Shown piece by piece: positions 13,440 to 24,792 of a stretch of 64,000 nucleotides of DNA; the first letter of the stretch is position 1, and every line of letters starts with the position of its first letter. The notes under the pieces are model-generated. The model saw nothing but the letters and a program-made list of their open reading frames with translations, made no database searches and was not told the DNA's origin. Position numbers and translations under genes: made by a program. Origin of the DNA: Marsupella aquatica (taxonomy: Eukaryota > Marchantiophyta); contig OZ316896.1 of NCBI GenBank assembly GCA_973895155.1, forward strand, positions 1,302,001-1,366,000. The letters run 5' to 3'.

Positions 13440-13459
13440 AATCCCTTGATAGGATTTTC

Positions 13460-15943
13460 CTAACTCGACCTCCTCTGCTCAAGGGCTCCGCGGATTTTCT
13501 CGAGCTCCCCCTTCAACACCCATTCCTTTCTTTGGGTCTCCGCCATCGCCCGGCTGTTGGCTGTTATGTGGGCCTCCTCTGCATTCCTCAGCTCTCGCTT
13601 CCACTTCTCCCTCTCTTTGATCGTATCGGCCAACTCTCCCTGCGTCTGAGTCAGTTTATCCTTGATATTCTGATTATCAGCCTGCGCGGTGTCCAACTGC
13701 CCCTGCATGATGTTCAGCTCATGCCGTTTAATCCGCAGTTCATCTTGGGCTTTCTTGGCCGCCCTTAGATCTTCAATCTCGGCTTCCATCCTCCTAAGCC
13801 GTCGAATGACCTCGTCCTTCTTGCTTCTCTCTAAAGCCACCACTTCTTCTAACTGGTGCTTCTCCAACTGCTCCCTATGGAAAAAGGGTCCTACCTCCAA
13901 CTCCTCTCCAAAGATGCCGAGCGCAAGTTCCCCACACATCTCACCATACTCCATGGCTCTATTCTTAGCGTAGGTGGAGTAAGTAGAAGTGATCGGCATC
14001 GCCCATCGCGGCCTCTGCTCCCAAGCCGTCTTGCGGATCTCTTCAATTGTGGCTAGAGGTTTGCTTCCTTTTTCGGCTAGCCGCCTGATGTCCTCCGGCC
14101 AATCTCCTCCTGGCAAATCCTTTTCCCTGGCCAGGGCTGCCTTCTCTTCCTGCCTGATTCGCTCCTGAAATTCCTGCGTCGTCTGTTTTATGCCGTCAAA
14201 GCTCGGGGGAGCAACATCTGGTGGGGGAGACTCAGGGCTACTCTGCTGGTTGGGGTCCCCTCGTACTACCCTTGGAAGTGTGGGGACAAACCGGCCACAG
14301 GTCCTTACTCCTGGAACGTGATGGTCCGACCCATAGCCGGAGTTATCATGGCTGCAGTCCTCCACTGCCTCCTCTACTTCTTGGACTTCCGGCTTCTCCC
14401 TCTCCTCTTCGACCGTAGGAGCTTCAGGCAATTTAGCCTCAGATTCAGAGCTTGAGACTCCCACATACATTCGAACACCTGGCTTGGATTTCGGCCTGAT
14501 TCTCTCCTTGTCTCCAGCAAAGGGGTTTTCTCTTGTGAGCCGGTGTAGGCCTACCTCTGGAGTAGTGTCCTGCATTGTTGCCGTTGCCGTTGCCGATGCC
14601 GATCTCTTTTCTTTCTCCAGTAGTTTCAGCAGACTCTGCATGCCTGGTTGCTGCATCGGCAAGTCCTCCTTCCTTGGCCTAAACACCTGCTCGATCGTAG
14701 GGCTAACAGGTGGTTGAGGCTTCTCTGCTACCGGCCTCGGTGCTGGAGCTTCCTCGGGTGCCCTTACCTGCAGGGGAAGTACTGGGGCAAAAATCTGACC
14801 TCTGGCATACCGGCACAACAGCGGCATGTGATAGCCAAGCCGCGACACGCTCCCCATGCCGATTACCTGCTGCTCCTCCTTTAAGATTTTCTTCAATTGG
14901 TTGAGGAGGTACCCATTGTAGTCCCGGCTTGGGTCTAGCCTCTCTGCCAGATAGACCTGTGTCTTGCTGATCTCTGCCCTTGGCAAGTTACAATGCATGG
15001 TCACCCGCAAGAAGTCGATCATCTCTCCTATGTGCGGGTTGGTGCAGGTGTTCCGGAAGAAGCCATTCTTCGTTGATGGCCCGGGGAACGACCGGAACTC
15101 CTTGTCAGGCAAGGTCTTCCTGGTATCAACTTTGGTCTTATTGCCTATCGGCAAGCCAAATACTTCGGCAATCACTTTGGGAGTAAGATAGAAATCCTTC
15201 CCATATATCCTCGTGCAATTGGTCTCGGGTTCCCATGACCCCACAAATTCTAATAGGTCTGACTCCGGTACCTCCGGCTTCAGCCATGGTAATCTTACAA
15301 AGGCCTCTAAGCCGGATCCGGCCATGAAGCCTTGGTACTTCTTGGTCTGCATGGCCGTAAAGCATGCATCCTCCTCCCGTGCAAAATGTAGTTGCACCTC
15401 CACCGGTAGGGTTGCCGCCCAGCCCTTCCAGGTGTCATCCCTGGTTGGAATGGCCTTGATGGGATCAACCTCCTCCTCTTCGGCTTCTCCCTGCCTCCTG
15501 CTCTGCTGCTCGGCTGGCTTCTTTGGTGCCGCCGACCTCGTTCTTTTTGCCGGGGTGGCTTCATCGTTGACGGCTCCCTTCCTCTTCATCTCTGCTGCCG
15601 TGGAGGTTTCTCCTAGCACCGTTGCCTGGGTCCACCTTTCCGTGCTACCCTTCAATTCCCAGTGTATGTCGTTGCAGTTCTTGATGGCCTCTCGTATGCC
15701 GACGACGCTATCTTTGCAAAACAGAAGATTGTCGAGCTGATTGGAAGTAGGAGTCCACAAGAACTCATCCTTGATGAGTTCGCCTCCTAAGAAAGCCGTC
15801 TTCTGCAGCTCCCACAATCGAGCGAGCTCCTACCGTTCTCGAGCTGCCCTTTCTGATTCCTCGTCCTCGTAAGTCTTGATGTACTGAGTTGCCCGTTCGA
15901 ACAGGCATCCCCAGAAATGTGTTGCTTGATTGACGTTGCTCAT
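13460..15943 (-). pseudogene. Main ORF of the nested element: plant-mobile-type globular domain plus coiled coil
   Basis: The likely original start is the Met at 15943 (MSNVNQATHFWGCLFERATQ). An in-frame TAG near 15829 separates it from the long open part that begins WELQKTAFLGGELIKDEF. The globular region contains EFVGSWEPETNCTRIYGKDF, then LTPKVIAEVFGLPIGNKT. This loosely resembles the plant mobile or transposase-associated domains found in plant repeat ORFs. Nuclear-type basic stretches (KRTRSAAPKK) lie near the start and a long Glu/Lys/Arg heptad-rich coiled coil fills the last 170 residues. It ends at a stop (ALEQRRSS) and another coiled-coil ORF follows in a different frame. The function is unknown and the domain assignment is tentative. 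Confidence 0.55.
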
Positions 15944-16324
15944 ACCCTCCTTAGGTCGATCGTCGGTATCTACTCTCTCCCCGAGTGCTTGCCTAAGCAG
16001 CTGTCAGTAGTTGGCCTCCCGTAGTCGTCTGCCTAGTTCGTGCTCACAAATAAGCCACCATCTCCTGCAAGCGCTCCTTACCCCTCTCCTCTTCCGGTCC
16101 TTCCTCCCGTTGATCCTTCCTAGCCGCCGATGCTTAACGCGCCCTAACCCTAATCGAGTTTTCACCCCCAGCGTCCTTACCTCCGGCCTCGGCCCGGGTT
16201 CCATAGTCGCCCCTAATTGTTTATATTTTCCTTGTTTTGTCCCTATACTAAGGTGTTTCTAGGGTGCATTCCTGCTTTACCCACTTCACTGGCCGAGTGA
16301 TTCCTGGCTAGGCATCACAGTCAC

Positions 16325-17945
16325 CCACATCATTGGTCCACATGTTGCTGTTACTTCTGCCCTCGCCACCCTTTCCACCCATTTTTTGGGCCTCGGTTTA
16401 CGGGTTCAGCCGGTGAAGAGTCGTGCATGGAGTCCAGCTGGGTTACCCTCTGATCTTGCGCTTCCCCCTGGGTTCTTACGTCCAGCCGACGGTCTTCGGG
16501 TCCTTGGCTCCCCAGTCGGTACCGCCTCCTTTTGCTCATCTTTCATTGCTAACGCTCTTCAGGCTGCCTTAGCCCCTACTCCTATGCTCCCTAAGTTAGC
16601 AGACTCTCAGGCAGCATTTGGGTTGTTGTTGAGATGCATCCACCCTCGTGCGTCCTATTTGGCTCGGACACATCCCCCTACCGAGGATCTTTATCTACAC
16701 CTCCGAGCGTTTGATGTCTCCATTCGTGAGACTTTGCCCTCTCTTTTAGGGCCAGGTACTTTGCTCTCATCTCCGTGGCTTCATCGACAGCTCAGTCTTC
16801 TTATTTCTCACGGTGGTTTTGAGCTTATTTCCACTGAGCGCCTTGCACCTTTGGCCTTCTTGGGCGCGTGGGCGGCCGCCTTCTCATTGTTGGCAGATCG
16901 TTTCCTTACTAAGGATCGACCTTTTTTAGTTTCGTCTCTCATGGAGGTCGAGGAGGGTTCTCTCCCATTTCAGGTTCATTTGCGCATGGCGCGGTCATCA
17001 TTACCCGATCTTGTTCGAGCTGCGTTACCTTCATTCCAAGAGTTTTTATCCTTGGACCCCGTTTGTCTTCAGGCAGACCTTGTTGGGCGTATGCACGCTT
17101 TCACCCTCTCCAGCATCCTCACCGAGGCACCTGACACGGACCGAGCTTGGATTCTTTCTTCCAGAGGGAAGGGCGCAGGAGGCTGGTTTCAGGCCAATCC
17201 AATCATTCCTCACCTGCGGATGTCTTCAGCGGAGTTTGCGATAGCCATGCGTCTTCGTATGGGCTTGCCCCACCCACTTCTTGCTGGTTTACCTCCTACT
17301 TGCACTTGTGGGAAGCCTTGTGATGCCACAGGTGTCCATCTTCTTCGATGCAGTTTGGGCGGCGAAACCATTTTTATTCACGACGTTGTGATAGATGCGA
17401 CTGCTCAAGTTCTCTCTGGCTCTTTGGTCTGCGCGCGGCGGGAGGTGGTGCTCGAGTTACCTGGTCCTCCATCACAGCGGTTACGGGTGGATCTTACCAT
17501 GGTCTATGAAGGTCATCGTACTTTGGCAGATGTAGTGGTGGCAAACCCATTGCGCCAAGACATCATTGGGACATCGGCAACAACGGCAGGGGCAGCAGCA
17601 TCACGAGCAGCAACAACGAAGGAGGCCAAATATGCTGCACGAGCTTCATCAGATAGCTTCCTGCCTCTTGCTCTTGAGATATTTGGGCGTCTCCATCATC
17701 AGTTTGACGGGCTTCTTCGCCAAGCTGCTCGGGATGTTCACGGCCGGATGGGTCCCACGCTATCTGTTTTGACCATGCACTTTCGCCAACGCATTTCAGT
17801 CACCTTACAGCGTGCTCAAGCTCGGGCTGTCTATCGTCGATCTCTGACAGTGGGTGCTAGTGTGCCTCCCCAGCGGCTAGCCCCCCTAGAGGACATTCCT
17901 GTTCCACTTGCCGATCTAATTTTGACACTTGATGTAGACCACTAG
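16325..17945 (+). pseudogene. Reverse transcriptase thumb plus C-terminal restriction-like endonuclease, 3' part of the split retrotransposon
   Basis: The open frame from HIIGPHVAV to the stop at 17943-17945 is intact over 540 codons. The Met at 16386 is internal and not a true start. After the polymerase thumb comes the knuckle CTCGKPCDATGVHLLRC. Then come the endonuclease signatures: RREVVLELPG, RVDLTMVYEGH, LADVVVANPL, and KYAARASSDSFLPLALEIFG. In R2-type elements this nuclease nicks the target to prime reverse transcription. The 3' half is much better preserved than the 5' half. Confidence 0.85.
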
Positions 17946-17998
17946 CTTGTTGCCACATTTGCTAGGTATGATGAGGACCTCGGTCCATTTGCGGTAGT

Positions 17999-18096
17999 TT
18001 TAGTTCCTCTTTCTTGGTTTTTAGGGGTTTCCTTTTGCTCACTTCTTTTAGTTCCTCTTTCTTGGTTTTTAGGGTTTCCTTTTGCTCACTTCTTTT
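17999..18096. repeat. Two-copy tandem duplication, about 48-bp unit
   Basis: The block TAGTTCCTCTTTCTTGG through CTTTTGCTCACTTCTTTT at 18001 recurs at 18049, with a single base lost in the second copy. It lies in the 3' tail of the retroelement. Confidence 0.93.
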
Positions 18097-18908
18097 GCGT
18101 TTGGTTTTGTCCACTTGGGACCTCTCTTGTTTATTCTTTTGTACTCTATTTGGCCTTTTTCTGTAAAAAGTATGTGTATATTTTGTATTCAGGGATTGAA
18201 AGGCTTGAATGGACTAACTCATTCCACATAAATTCTTTTGAAGATATGAGCACAATCCTTAAGAAAGTTGTACTGTAAATGCTAGCTCATGCATTTGGGT
18301 GAACAAAATGAACCAATAGAAGCTAAAAAGTGAAACTGAAATCACACTGGACCACATTTTGGTGGGACCCATAACTTGATAATTGTGAATTCTATAATAA
18401 TTTTTGATTTGCATCTGCAAGGGTAATAGAGAAGGTGGCCATATGGAAAAACACACAAACCCAGATATTTCATATTAACACTATGCAAATTATTTTAGTG
18501 GAATAAACTCCTCCACAATTTGAGATGAAAAACTCACTTTGATAGTAGTGTAGCTTACCTACTCCTCTAGCATATCCAGAAACTATATAGAGTATTTGAA
18601 TTTATGAATATCTATATATTTGAATTAAACCCAGATTTAGGAAATGTGGTCCATGGGGGTTTCAAAGACCAACCCTGTGGTCCATTAGGGCTTCAAATTC
18701 CTAAAAAACAGGTAATAATATGAAATCTAAGGTGATCATAAATGAAAATATTAATATGATTTTTGCTCCTGGATTTATCTGGACTGTGTTTATTTAATTT
18801 TGGACTCCTGATCCAGAACTCGAATGTAGAGTGACATGGTCAAACATTTTTCAATTCATTGGTTGCCAAGCTTGGAAGAAGTTTCTTTATGGGCCTTTCC
18901 AGCGGTTT

Positions 18909-19030
18909 AGTGTTTTCTGTAATAGGCCATAGTGAAGCCAAAGAGAAAGTTCTACAGTAGTGATTAAGCTAGTGTTGTCTGTAATAGGCCATAGTGAGAC
19001 CAAAGAGAAGTTCTACAGTAGTGATTAAGC
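18909..19030. repeat. Two-copy tandem duplication, about 61-bp unit
   Basis: TAGTGTTTTCTGTAATAGGCC..CTACAGTAGTGATTAAGC is followed directly by a close copy with a few changes. Confidence 0.93.
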
Positions 19031-20641
19031 CATAGAAACACATACTCAGCAAGTTCAATACATTCCCCGTTCCATTCAAAAGGCCGTCTACACTAATTTC
19101 CATCATCAGCCCAATGTAGAGCCCAGTGCAGTGCCGTCCTGGAACGACAGGATGGCGAAGAAGGGGGATTGAGTGAATCCGAACATCTGGCAACATCTGC
19201 AACGAGCTTTAGTTCTTCCCCAAGCTCAGCGTTCAGCTCACAGACTGCTAATCTCTCTGAAAAGCTGACAACTGGGGCACGCCGTGCAGATCAGCTGAGA
19301 AGGGCGGCGATTCTGGATGGAGCAGGTGCGAGTCTACGTCATAGCTGTAGATGGTATGCTAGGGATGTTTCCTATGGGCACTCATTTGACGTTGCGTGAG
19401 AGTTTGGTTGGGACGCAGATACAATCAGGACTGTGAGTTGATTTGCGAAAAAGTGAGACCACGAGAAGTGATGTGGGGCGTGTTGAATGATCTACGGGAG
19501 TGTTTCATGTTGTCATATGCATTTGAGTGCGAAAGCGGTCTTACGGTGGAACCTGTCACTTCCCAAGATTGCCTTTAAACTACACTGCGAAACCTACCTA
19601 CGAGCCCTATCGCTACCCAATAAGGTTTGAATTTGGATCCTAAGCTGAAGTCTACTGTACCTCGTGGAATAGAACTTCTGGTCCAAGACACGTCAGGTTG
19701 AACACAGGCCTTTCCGATTGGAAAGCTGGGTGGTAGTAATCCTCCAGATTAGCAGTAAGGGCTTCCTTGCGAACAAGTATAACCTCTCGTCTTGCGTCAT
19801 GGAACGGATTTCTCTAGATAAAGAGACATGAGGTTTTTCAGCCATGTGAAAATTGGCCCTTCTCTCAGAATCCGCACACCTGAGATGAATCCGGAGTTCA
19901 GGTAGAATCTTGGCCCAAAATTCACTCCTCTGATGTTCAAGAGCAAATTAATGGGTTTCCTTCGTAACCTTGCTAACATCCCGCGAGCACACGAATCGAC
20001 GTCTAGACATTGTCCGTAAACAAGCCCGTCAATTTTTTTGTAATCCCCCAACCAGTTCATTCAGTGGAACACAAATGACAGTCACAGATCTTGGTGAAAA
20101 GATCTAAAACTCCCCAAAAAATCATTAGACTACAAGAATATTGATCTCCAACTAAAATGCTAGACTTAGAAATCTGTGAGCTATTCTTAAGTGAAGAAAA
20201 GGAGAAGCTGCTATCAGCCTTGTATCGTGTGCATACAGAACGAAAATGTCCTTGCAGAAGTAATGGACCCCCTAAACTCACTATAAACTACCTGGACATA
20301 CTCCACTGTGGGCAAGAAAAACTACACAAACTTCGCGATCTCCGGTTCTCGACCACAAGATATAAGACTTGAACCCCTTAGGAACCATGACTGTGAGAGA
20401 TCGACAACATAAAACCCTCCAGCCGTGAAATATTAATATCATTTCTCTGCCAGCATAAAGGCTGCAAATACCCTTCTGAAGACGCATCATCCCAAAAGAC
20501 TAAGGACAATTTGATAGACAAGGTCCCGAGTATCTCAGTGACAACCGCAACCATCCTCCCACCGTTGCCGAAGACCTACACGAGCTCAATAAGTGCACCT
20601 AGCGGACAATATCCAATTGAAGATTAAACTCAAGAATTTCT

Positions 20642-22938
20642 TTAAACTATTTGTGCAGCTGTGTTCAGCTTTTCGGCCAAAGTGAGCTGTGTCCTAGTCA
20701 AATTTGCCAAATATAACACCAGAAGCACATCCTGCACATTTCCCAAAAGGAAGCAAAGTGTTAGCACACCTCCCAAGTGTCATAATGTACATGTAGCAGC
20801 CCTGATGATAGCAGAATCCTCTGCTTTGAAAACTACCTGGATGAGAAAACTCAGCAAGCCATGAAACAATTGCTGATCATTTTAGAAAAGCGCTACATTA
20901 CCTGCACACTGTCATTAAAAAGTTTGTCGAAGGCATCTGGAGCAATCTTTGGCACTACTGCCATTGTGTCAGTTAGATATCGGCCTATTGTATTGTCTGG
21001 GGGAATACGACCTTGCTGCCATCCAAGAAGATTCATAGGGTATCAGCAAGAGCAAGATGAATCTCACTGAGAAAACCAAACCAAACTCCTGACCACACTG
21101 AACTTGAGAACAATGAATTATGGACCACATACCACCACATCATCGACATATCTGGAGACTGTATCAATCATCGCGTGCAACCTTTGAATGGTTCCTTCCA
21201 AGCCTTCCAAGTCATTGGGAAGTTTATCGACCACAGTTTTTTTCAATACGTCAACTGCACCAGATCACAACTTCCGATTAATAACTCAAAACAACTAGCT
21301 TGAATGATCTCAAGAAATTGGTCGATGAGCAACACCACCATCTTGGGGGCTCCTCAGAAACTTTGTAACGAAGACACATATCACCGCCTACACATGTTTG
21401 TGACTTGCAACGTACAGCCAATTCTCTCGGCCTCAATGAGACGTAAATCGAGTTGAACCTCGTGAAATTGAGCAGCCAGCTGTCGGTCACCCAGGGTTAG
21501 ATTGGTCGAGACATAAGCTTTAATACAGGCCTTTTCATCGGAGAATGTTGTGTCAACTGTGAGATGCACAGGATTGGTAGCTTCACGCGCATAGAAGTCT
21601 TGGATAAGGGCATCACTGCCACTCACTCCAGCACCTGTGGAGTACCTGAGATTTAATAGGAAAAAATGAGCTTCTCCTTGAGCTCTGAGGACCTACTACC
21701 TTACCAGCAAGAGCGTGACTGCATCCGCAAGGAACCGCGTGGGTAGCTTGAACCCAAAGGCATACAAATGACCAATAAAACAATCGTTTTCGGGTACTTT
21801 CTTATACACGTTAAATTCAATCCCCACAGAAAGTAAGAAACACTGGTATGCAAAATCGTACATCATTGCTGGGACATAATTGAGCCATGACATCCCAGCG
21901 AGGTAATGGATGAGGTAAGGAGATACTGACATACCATCCGACTATAACTTCTTTCGCATTTACACGCTGATGAAGATCGAACATATTCCGATGGTAATCG
22001 ATATCCACTGCCACCTGTGGATTCCACACCAACATTTACACGCCCGGATTAGTACAATGTAAAAGAACGGTCCTGGTAGAAAGAGGCCGCTCGAATTCGA
22101 GACAGAGGAGGTCCACGAATACTTCTAAAGCCCAGCACAGACGGTATTTCGGGATCTAAGGGCGAGTTACAACCAATTCTCAATACGGCATTCAGAAACC
22201 ATCCCTGAATATTCGCCTCCTCAGTAAGTCAATACTCAGAGAACTAGCACAGAACAGGGCACTAGGGTTCATAGCCAATAAAATAATTCGATCACTACTC
22301 TGGCTCTAAACAATTGTACAGAAACAAACTGGCCAACATCACATTCGTCTACGAGTCAGGTGGATTTGATAGAACAAGGCACTAGGATATCAAATTCAAT
22401 GACCATTACTATGGCCAAACATCGCATGTAAGTGCAAATCAAGTAGCTGTGATGCACGGAGACTTCGCAGAGCCATGACACGACAGAAACAAATTTTAAA
22501 AGAGGGCGCTACAGAAAGTGCAACGAGCTGAAATCAAAACCCTAAACATCGGTGGCCATTCTGTAGCACAGCTCCGGCACACACAAAACATGAAATCGTG
22601 TCCCAGCAAACCATGCTCAAGAAAAAAGATTACAATGAGACAGGCAGGACTAGAATTGCCCGACAAAAGCCCCACAGAAAAGACCTAAATGGAAGGGAAC
22701 AAGGGGTTTTAGCAAGAACCTGCTCCGAGGACTCGTTGTGAGGGACGGCATAGGAGTTGCGGATGTCCACAGTGCCATCGGAAGACACTGAGCCCAATAG
22801 AGTTCCGATGACCCGCTCCTGCTGATCGTTCCGCCGAATGTAGGAGTCACAGATATTGAACAGCACTGTCGGGTGGAGCTTTCCCACCACTCCCGTCGGC
22901 CCCGAGGGCATGTGCAGCACCGTGTTTCCTCCTGCCAT
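20642..22938 (-). CDS. EIF3F: Eukaryotic translation initiation factor 3 subunit F (eIF3f)
   Basis: eIF3f is an MPN-domain subunit of the cytosolic eIF3 complex, which assembles the 43S preinitiation complex. Six exons fit: 22938-22720, 22014-21935, 21645-21416, 21254-21133, 21015-20902 and 20731-20642. All introns are GT..AG, the phases agree, and the sum of 855 nt gives 284 aa (the plant protein is about 290 aa). The MPN core reads HPTVLFNICDSYIRRND..RVIGTLLGS. Later come NAKEVIVGWYSTGAGVSGSD, then ERIGFDVLKKTVVDKLPNDL and the C-terminal LTRTQLTLAEKLNTAAQ. The metalloprotease JAMM ligands are absent, as expected for this non-catalytic subunit. The start is the first Met of exon 1 (MAGGNTVLH). 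It lies head-to-head with the TMEM18 gene, 1.85 kb away. Confidence 0.95.
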
Positions 22939-24792
22939 GCTTCAGGCTCTTCTCTCCCTTCAAGCTCTGGCGTCGATGGATCTCGCTCAGCCAACAAACC
23001 CGCCACTGCTTTGTGTCCTCCTCACTCACTCAATGGAGAATCCAAGAAATCTGAAAAACCTCTCAACCCAACTTCCTAGCCAACCCAAAAAACAGTCTCA
23101 ATTTCTTAATGATTGAAAGAAAAACTCACAAAACGTTCTCACAAGTTGAGAGAATACCTCTAAAGTTTACAAAAATGCCCTCCTAATTCACTGGAATGCA
23201 AGTGTTCCCGATGCCACCACCATTGTGCACTGCTGCTGAAAGTAATAATGGAAAATGCATAGCTATGCAATGTGCATTATCATCCACAATAAAGTACAAT
23301 ACAATATAGGCTATGATCTCTTGCACGTCAGCAGTGAGGCTGCCCTGAGAAACACGGAACACCTTTGTCTAGTTGAGACATTGGAGGCCTATTTTTGTGA
23401 ATTTAGGTCAAGTTGTAAATTAGGTTCAGGCATTCAATACTGTTAGTAAGGCCCAGGCTGCTAGTTTCAAGGTCTCCAGTGACCCTCCTCTGTGGTTTAC
23501 TTGATAACTCCACCAGGCTTTTGGCTTTGTTGCTCCATAAGGCTTTAGTAATTTAATTTTGTTGTTTTTGGTGACTCTCTCAATTTTGGGCTCTTTGGTC
23601 TTCCTGGGTTTTTCCCTTCTTTTCTTCCCTTTATTGAGTTAGTGTCTCCCTCTATCAAAGTTTTTGTTTCTAAGGCAGCCTTATCTTACCTATAAAATGC
23701 CAACTACAAGCTAGAGTTGGGGCCTAAGCCCCTGCACCATAATTCCATGGCCCACCATGTGAATGGAAAACTCATGATTATGATCTATGTTAAATGATAA
23801 TCATACATGTTTTTTATCATAATTTTTATTAACATTCAAAAAATGGGCTCTATTGTCCAAAACAGTCCCTCTTTGGGTGCAGCCCGTGCTCCCCAATGTA
23901 CAGACTATCCATCACCAGCTGACCGTCATGTCTTTGGACATGCTCATGGCCCAAATAGCGTAGCTTGTCCTAAAATGTTGGGACCATAATGGCCAGGCCC
24001 CACCATAACATATGCGCATAGAAAGAGAGATCTGCATAGAAAGCATGGAAATGAAGATGATATGTTACATACAATTATTAAAATGATGACATGCGTGATG
24101 TTCCCTTTAATTTATTGGAGGGAAACAAAATACATGGTTAATTTGTAACTTAGGCTAAATATTGGGAGTAATGTTCGTTCCTCATTATTGAGTGTACCCA
24201 GTTGAAAAGCAGCATCAAGGTCTCATCGTGGGCACGATACAATTACTCCTCTCACTCTTAGTTAACGCTCACTTCCAGATTCCTCTGTAGCTCACTAGCT
24301 CGTCGTCTGCCTCACCAGTAAGTTGCTGCAATTCAACCATCTCCTTTCCTTCCTTCCTGCATTGATTGTGGTGTGCAAGGCGGCCCCTCCAAAGAAACCC
24401 ATAGACCCGTACAATGAGATTGTCGTGAGTTCTTCTCTCCCTCAGCTGCTTGGTGGTACCCAATCGTGGATGGTCCCAACTTACTGCTCAATGCTCTACT
24501 GAAGCTCGTCTTTTGAAGTCTCCAATTGTGTGCTTCATCGACGGAAATCGAGGTTGATAGACAGGATTCGTAAAGGGACGCTGGTTCGTAAAGTCTTAGG
24601 GTTTTCCGTGTTAAGACTGATTGGATCTGCATGAGTTTTCGTTCCTGCCTGACCTGCTCTACGATGGACGCAGAGCAGCCTCAAGACGGATGATCAGTGG
24701 TTTGGTGGTGGTCAGCGGATGAATGGTTTTAATTCCACGGTATTGTTCAGCGGTGGTGGTGGTGGTGTGAGGGAGAGCTAAACTGTGGGGGA
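22939..24792. other. Divergent intergenic region between eIF3f and TMEM18
   Basis: This is the shared upstream region of two divergently oriented genes. It contains one copy of a dispersed repeat (23692-24105). No ORF with a recognisable product was found. Core promoter elements could not be assigned with confidence. Confidence 0.6.
23692..24105 (+). repeat. Dispersed repeat family, copy 1
   Basis: Shared blocks with 48297-48545 include AAGCTAGAGTTGG, ATTCCATGGCCCA, GGAAAACTCATG, ACATTCAAAAAATGGGCTCT, CACCATAACATATG and GCATAGAAAGAG. They occur in the same order and orientation. This copy has about 110 extra bases between the 'GGGCTCT' and 'CACCATAAC' blocks. No terminal repeats or target duplications are evident. 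Confidence 0.8.

Larger units (their letters stand above)
11656..16319 (-). mobile_element. Nested element inserted in the retrotransposon, 5-bp target duplication GTCAC
   Basis: GTCAC occurs at 11651-11655 and again at 16320-16324. Removing 11656-16324 restores a continuous reading through reverse transcriptase motif C (SDVT followed by HIIGPHV). A 5-bp duplication is usual for LTR retrotransposons. However, I could not find long terminal repeats, and the ends (TCTGGTGCG.. and ..GGCATCACA) are only weakly inverted. The coding strand is minus: a large ORF with a globular N-terminal part and a coiled-coil C-terminal part. No reverse transcriptase, integrase or transposase motif was recognised, so it may be non-autonomous. 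The class is unresolved. Confidence 0.8.
9090..18170 (+). mobile_element. Decayed R2-like non-LTR retrotransposon (restriction-like endonuclease type), split by an insertion
   Basis: The order of parts seen is: an N-terminal zinc finger (CPECGWVGLSLPHHRGRGRC, near 10218-10277), a reverse transcriptase domain (10840-11655), a 4.66-kb foreign insertion, then the rest of the polymerase and a C-terminal endonuclease (16325-17945). Reverse transcriptase motifs visible are GGPSGYVFEHF, VDVSNAFNTV and GTRQGDPLGGPLFAI. After the polymerase comes a CxCG..H..C knuckle (CTCGKPCDATGVHLLRC). It is followed by RVDLTM, LADVVV and K-x3-A..FLPLALEIFG, the layout of a PD-(D/E)xK restriction-like endonuclease. 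A stop at 10555-10557 and frame changes near 10800 and 11200 show the copy is dead. The outer ends are approximate: no target duplication or clear poly-A was found. Confidence 0.85.
17946..20641. other. Intergenic between the retrotransposon and eIF3f; no supported gene
   Basis: The first 200 bases are probably the retrotransposon 3' UTR with a 2-copy duplication. The remainder is AT-rich, with another 2-copy duplication near 18909-19030. Small open frames at 19169-19399 (plus) and 19797-20060 (minus) have no splice partners or recognisable domains. The right end is probably the 3' UTR of eIF3f. Confidence 0.5.

Noticed and set aside
11656-16319. A CACTA DNA transposon
   Set aside because: The flank has CACT, but the other end does not mirror it, and the duplication is 5 bp rather than 3 bp.
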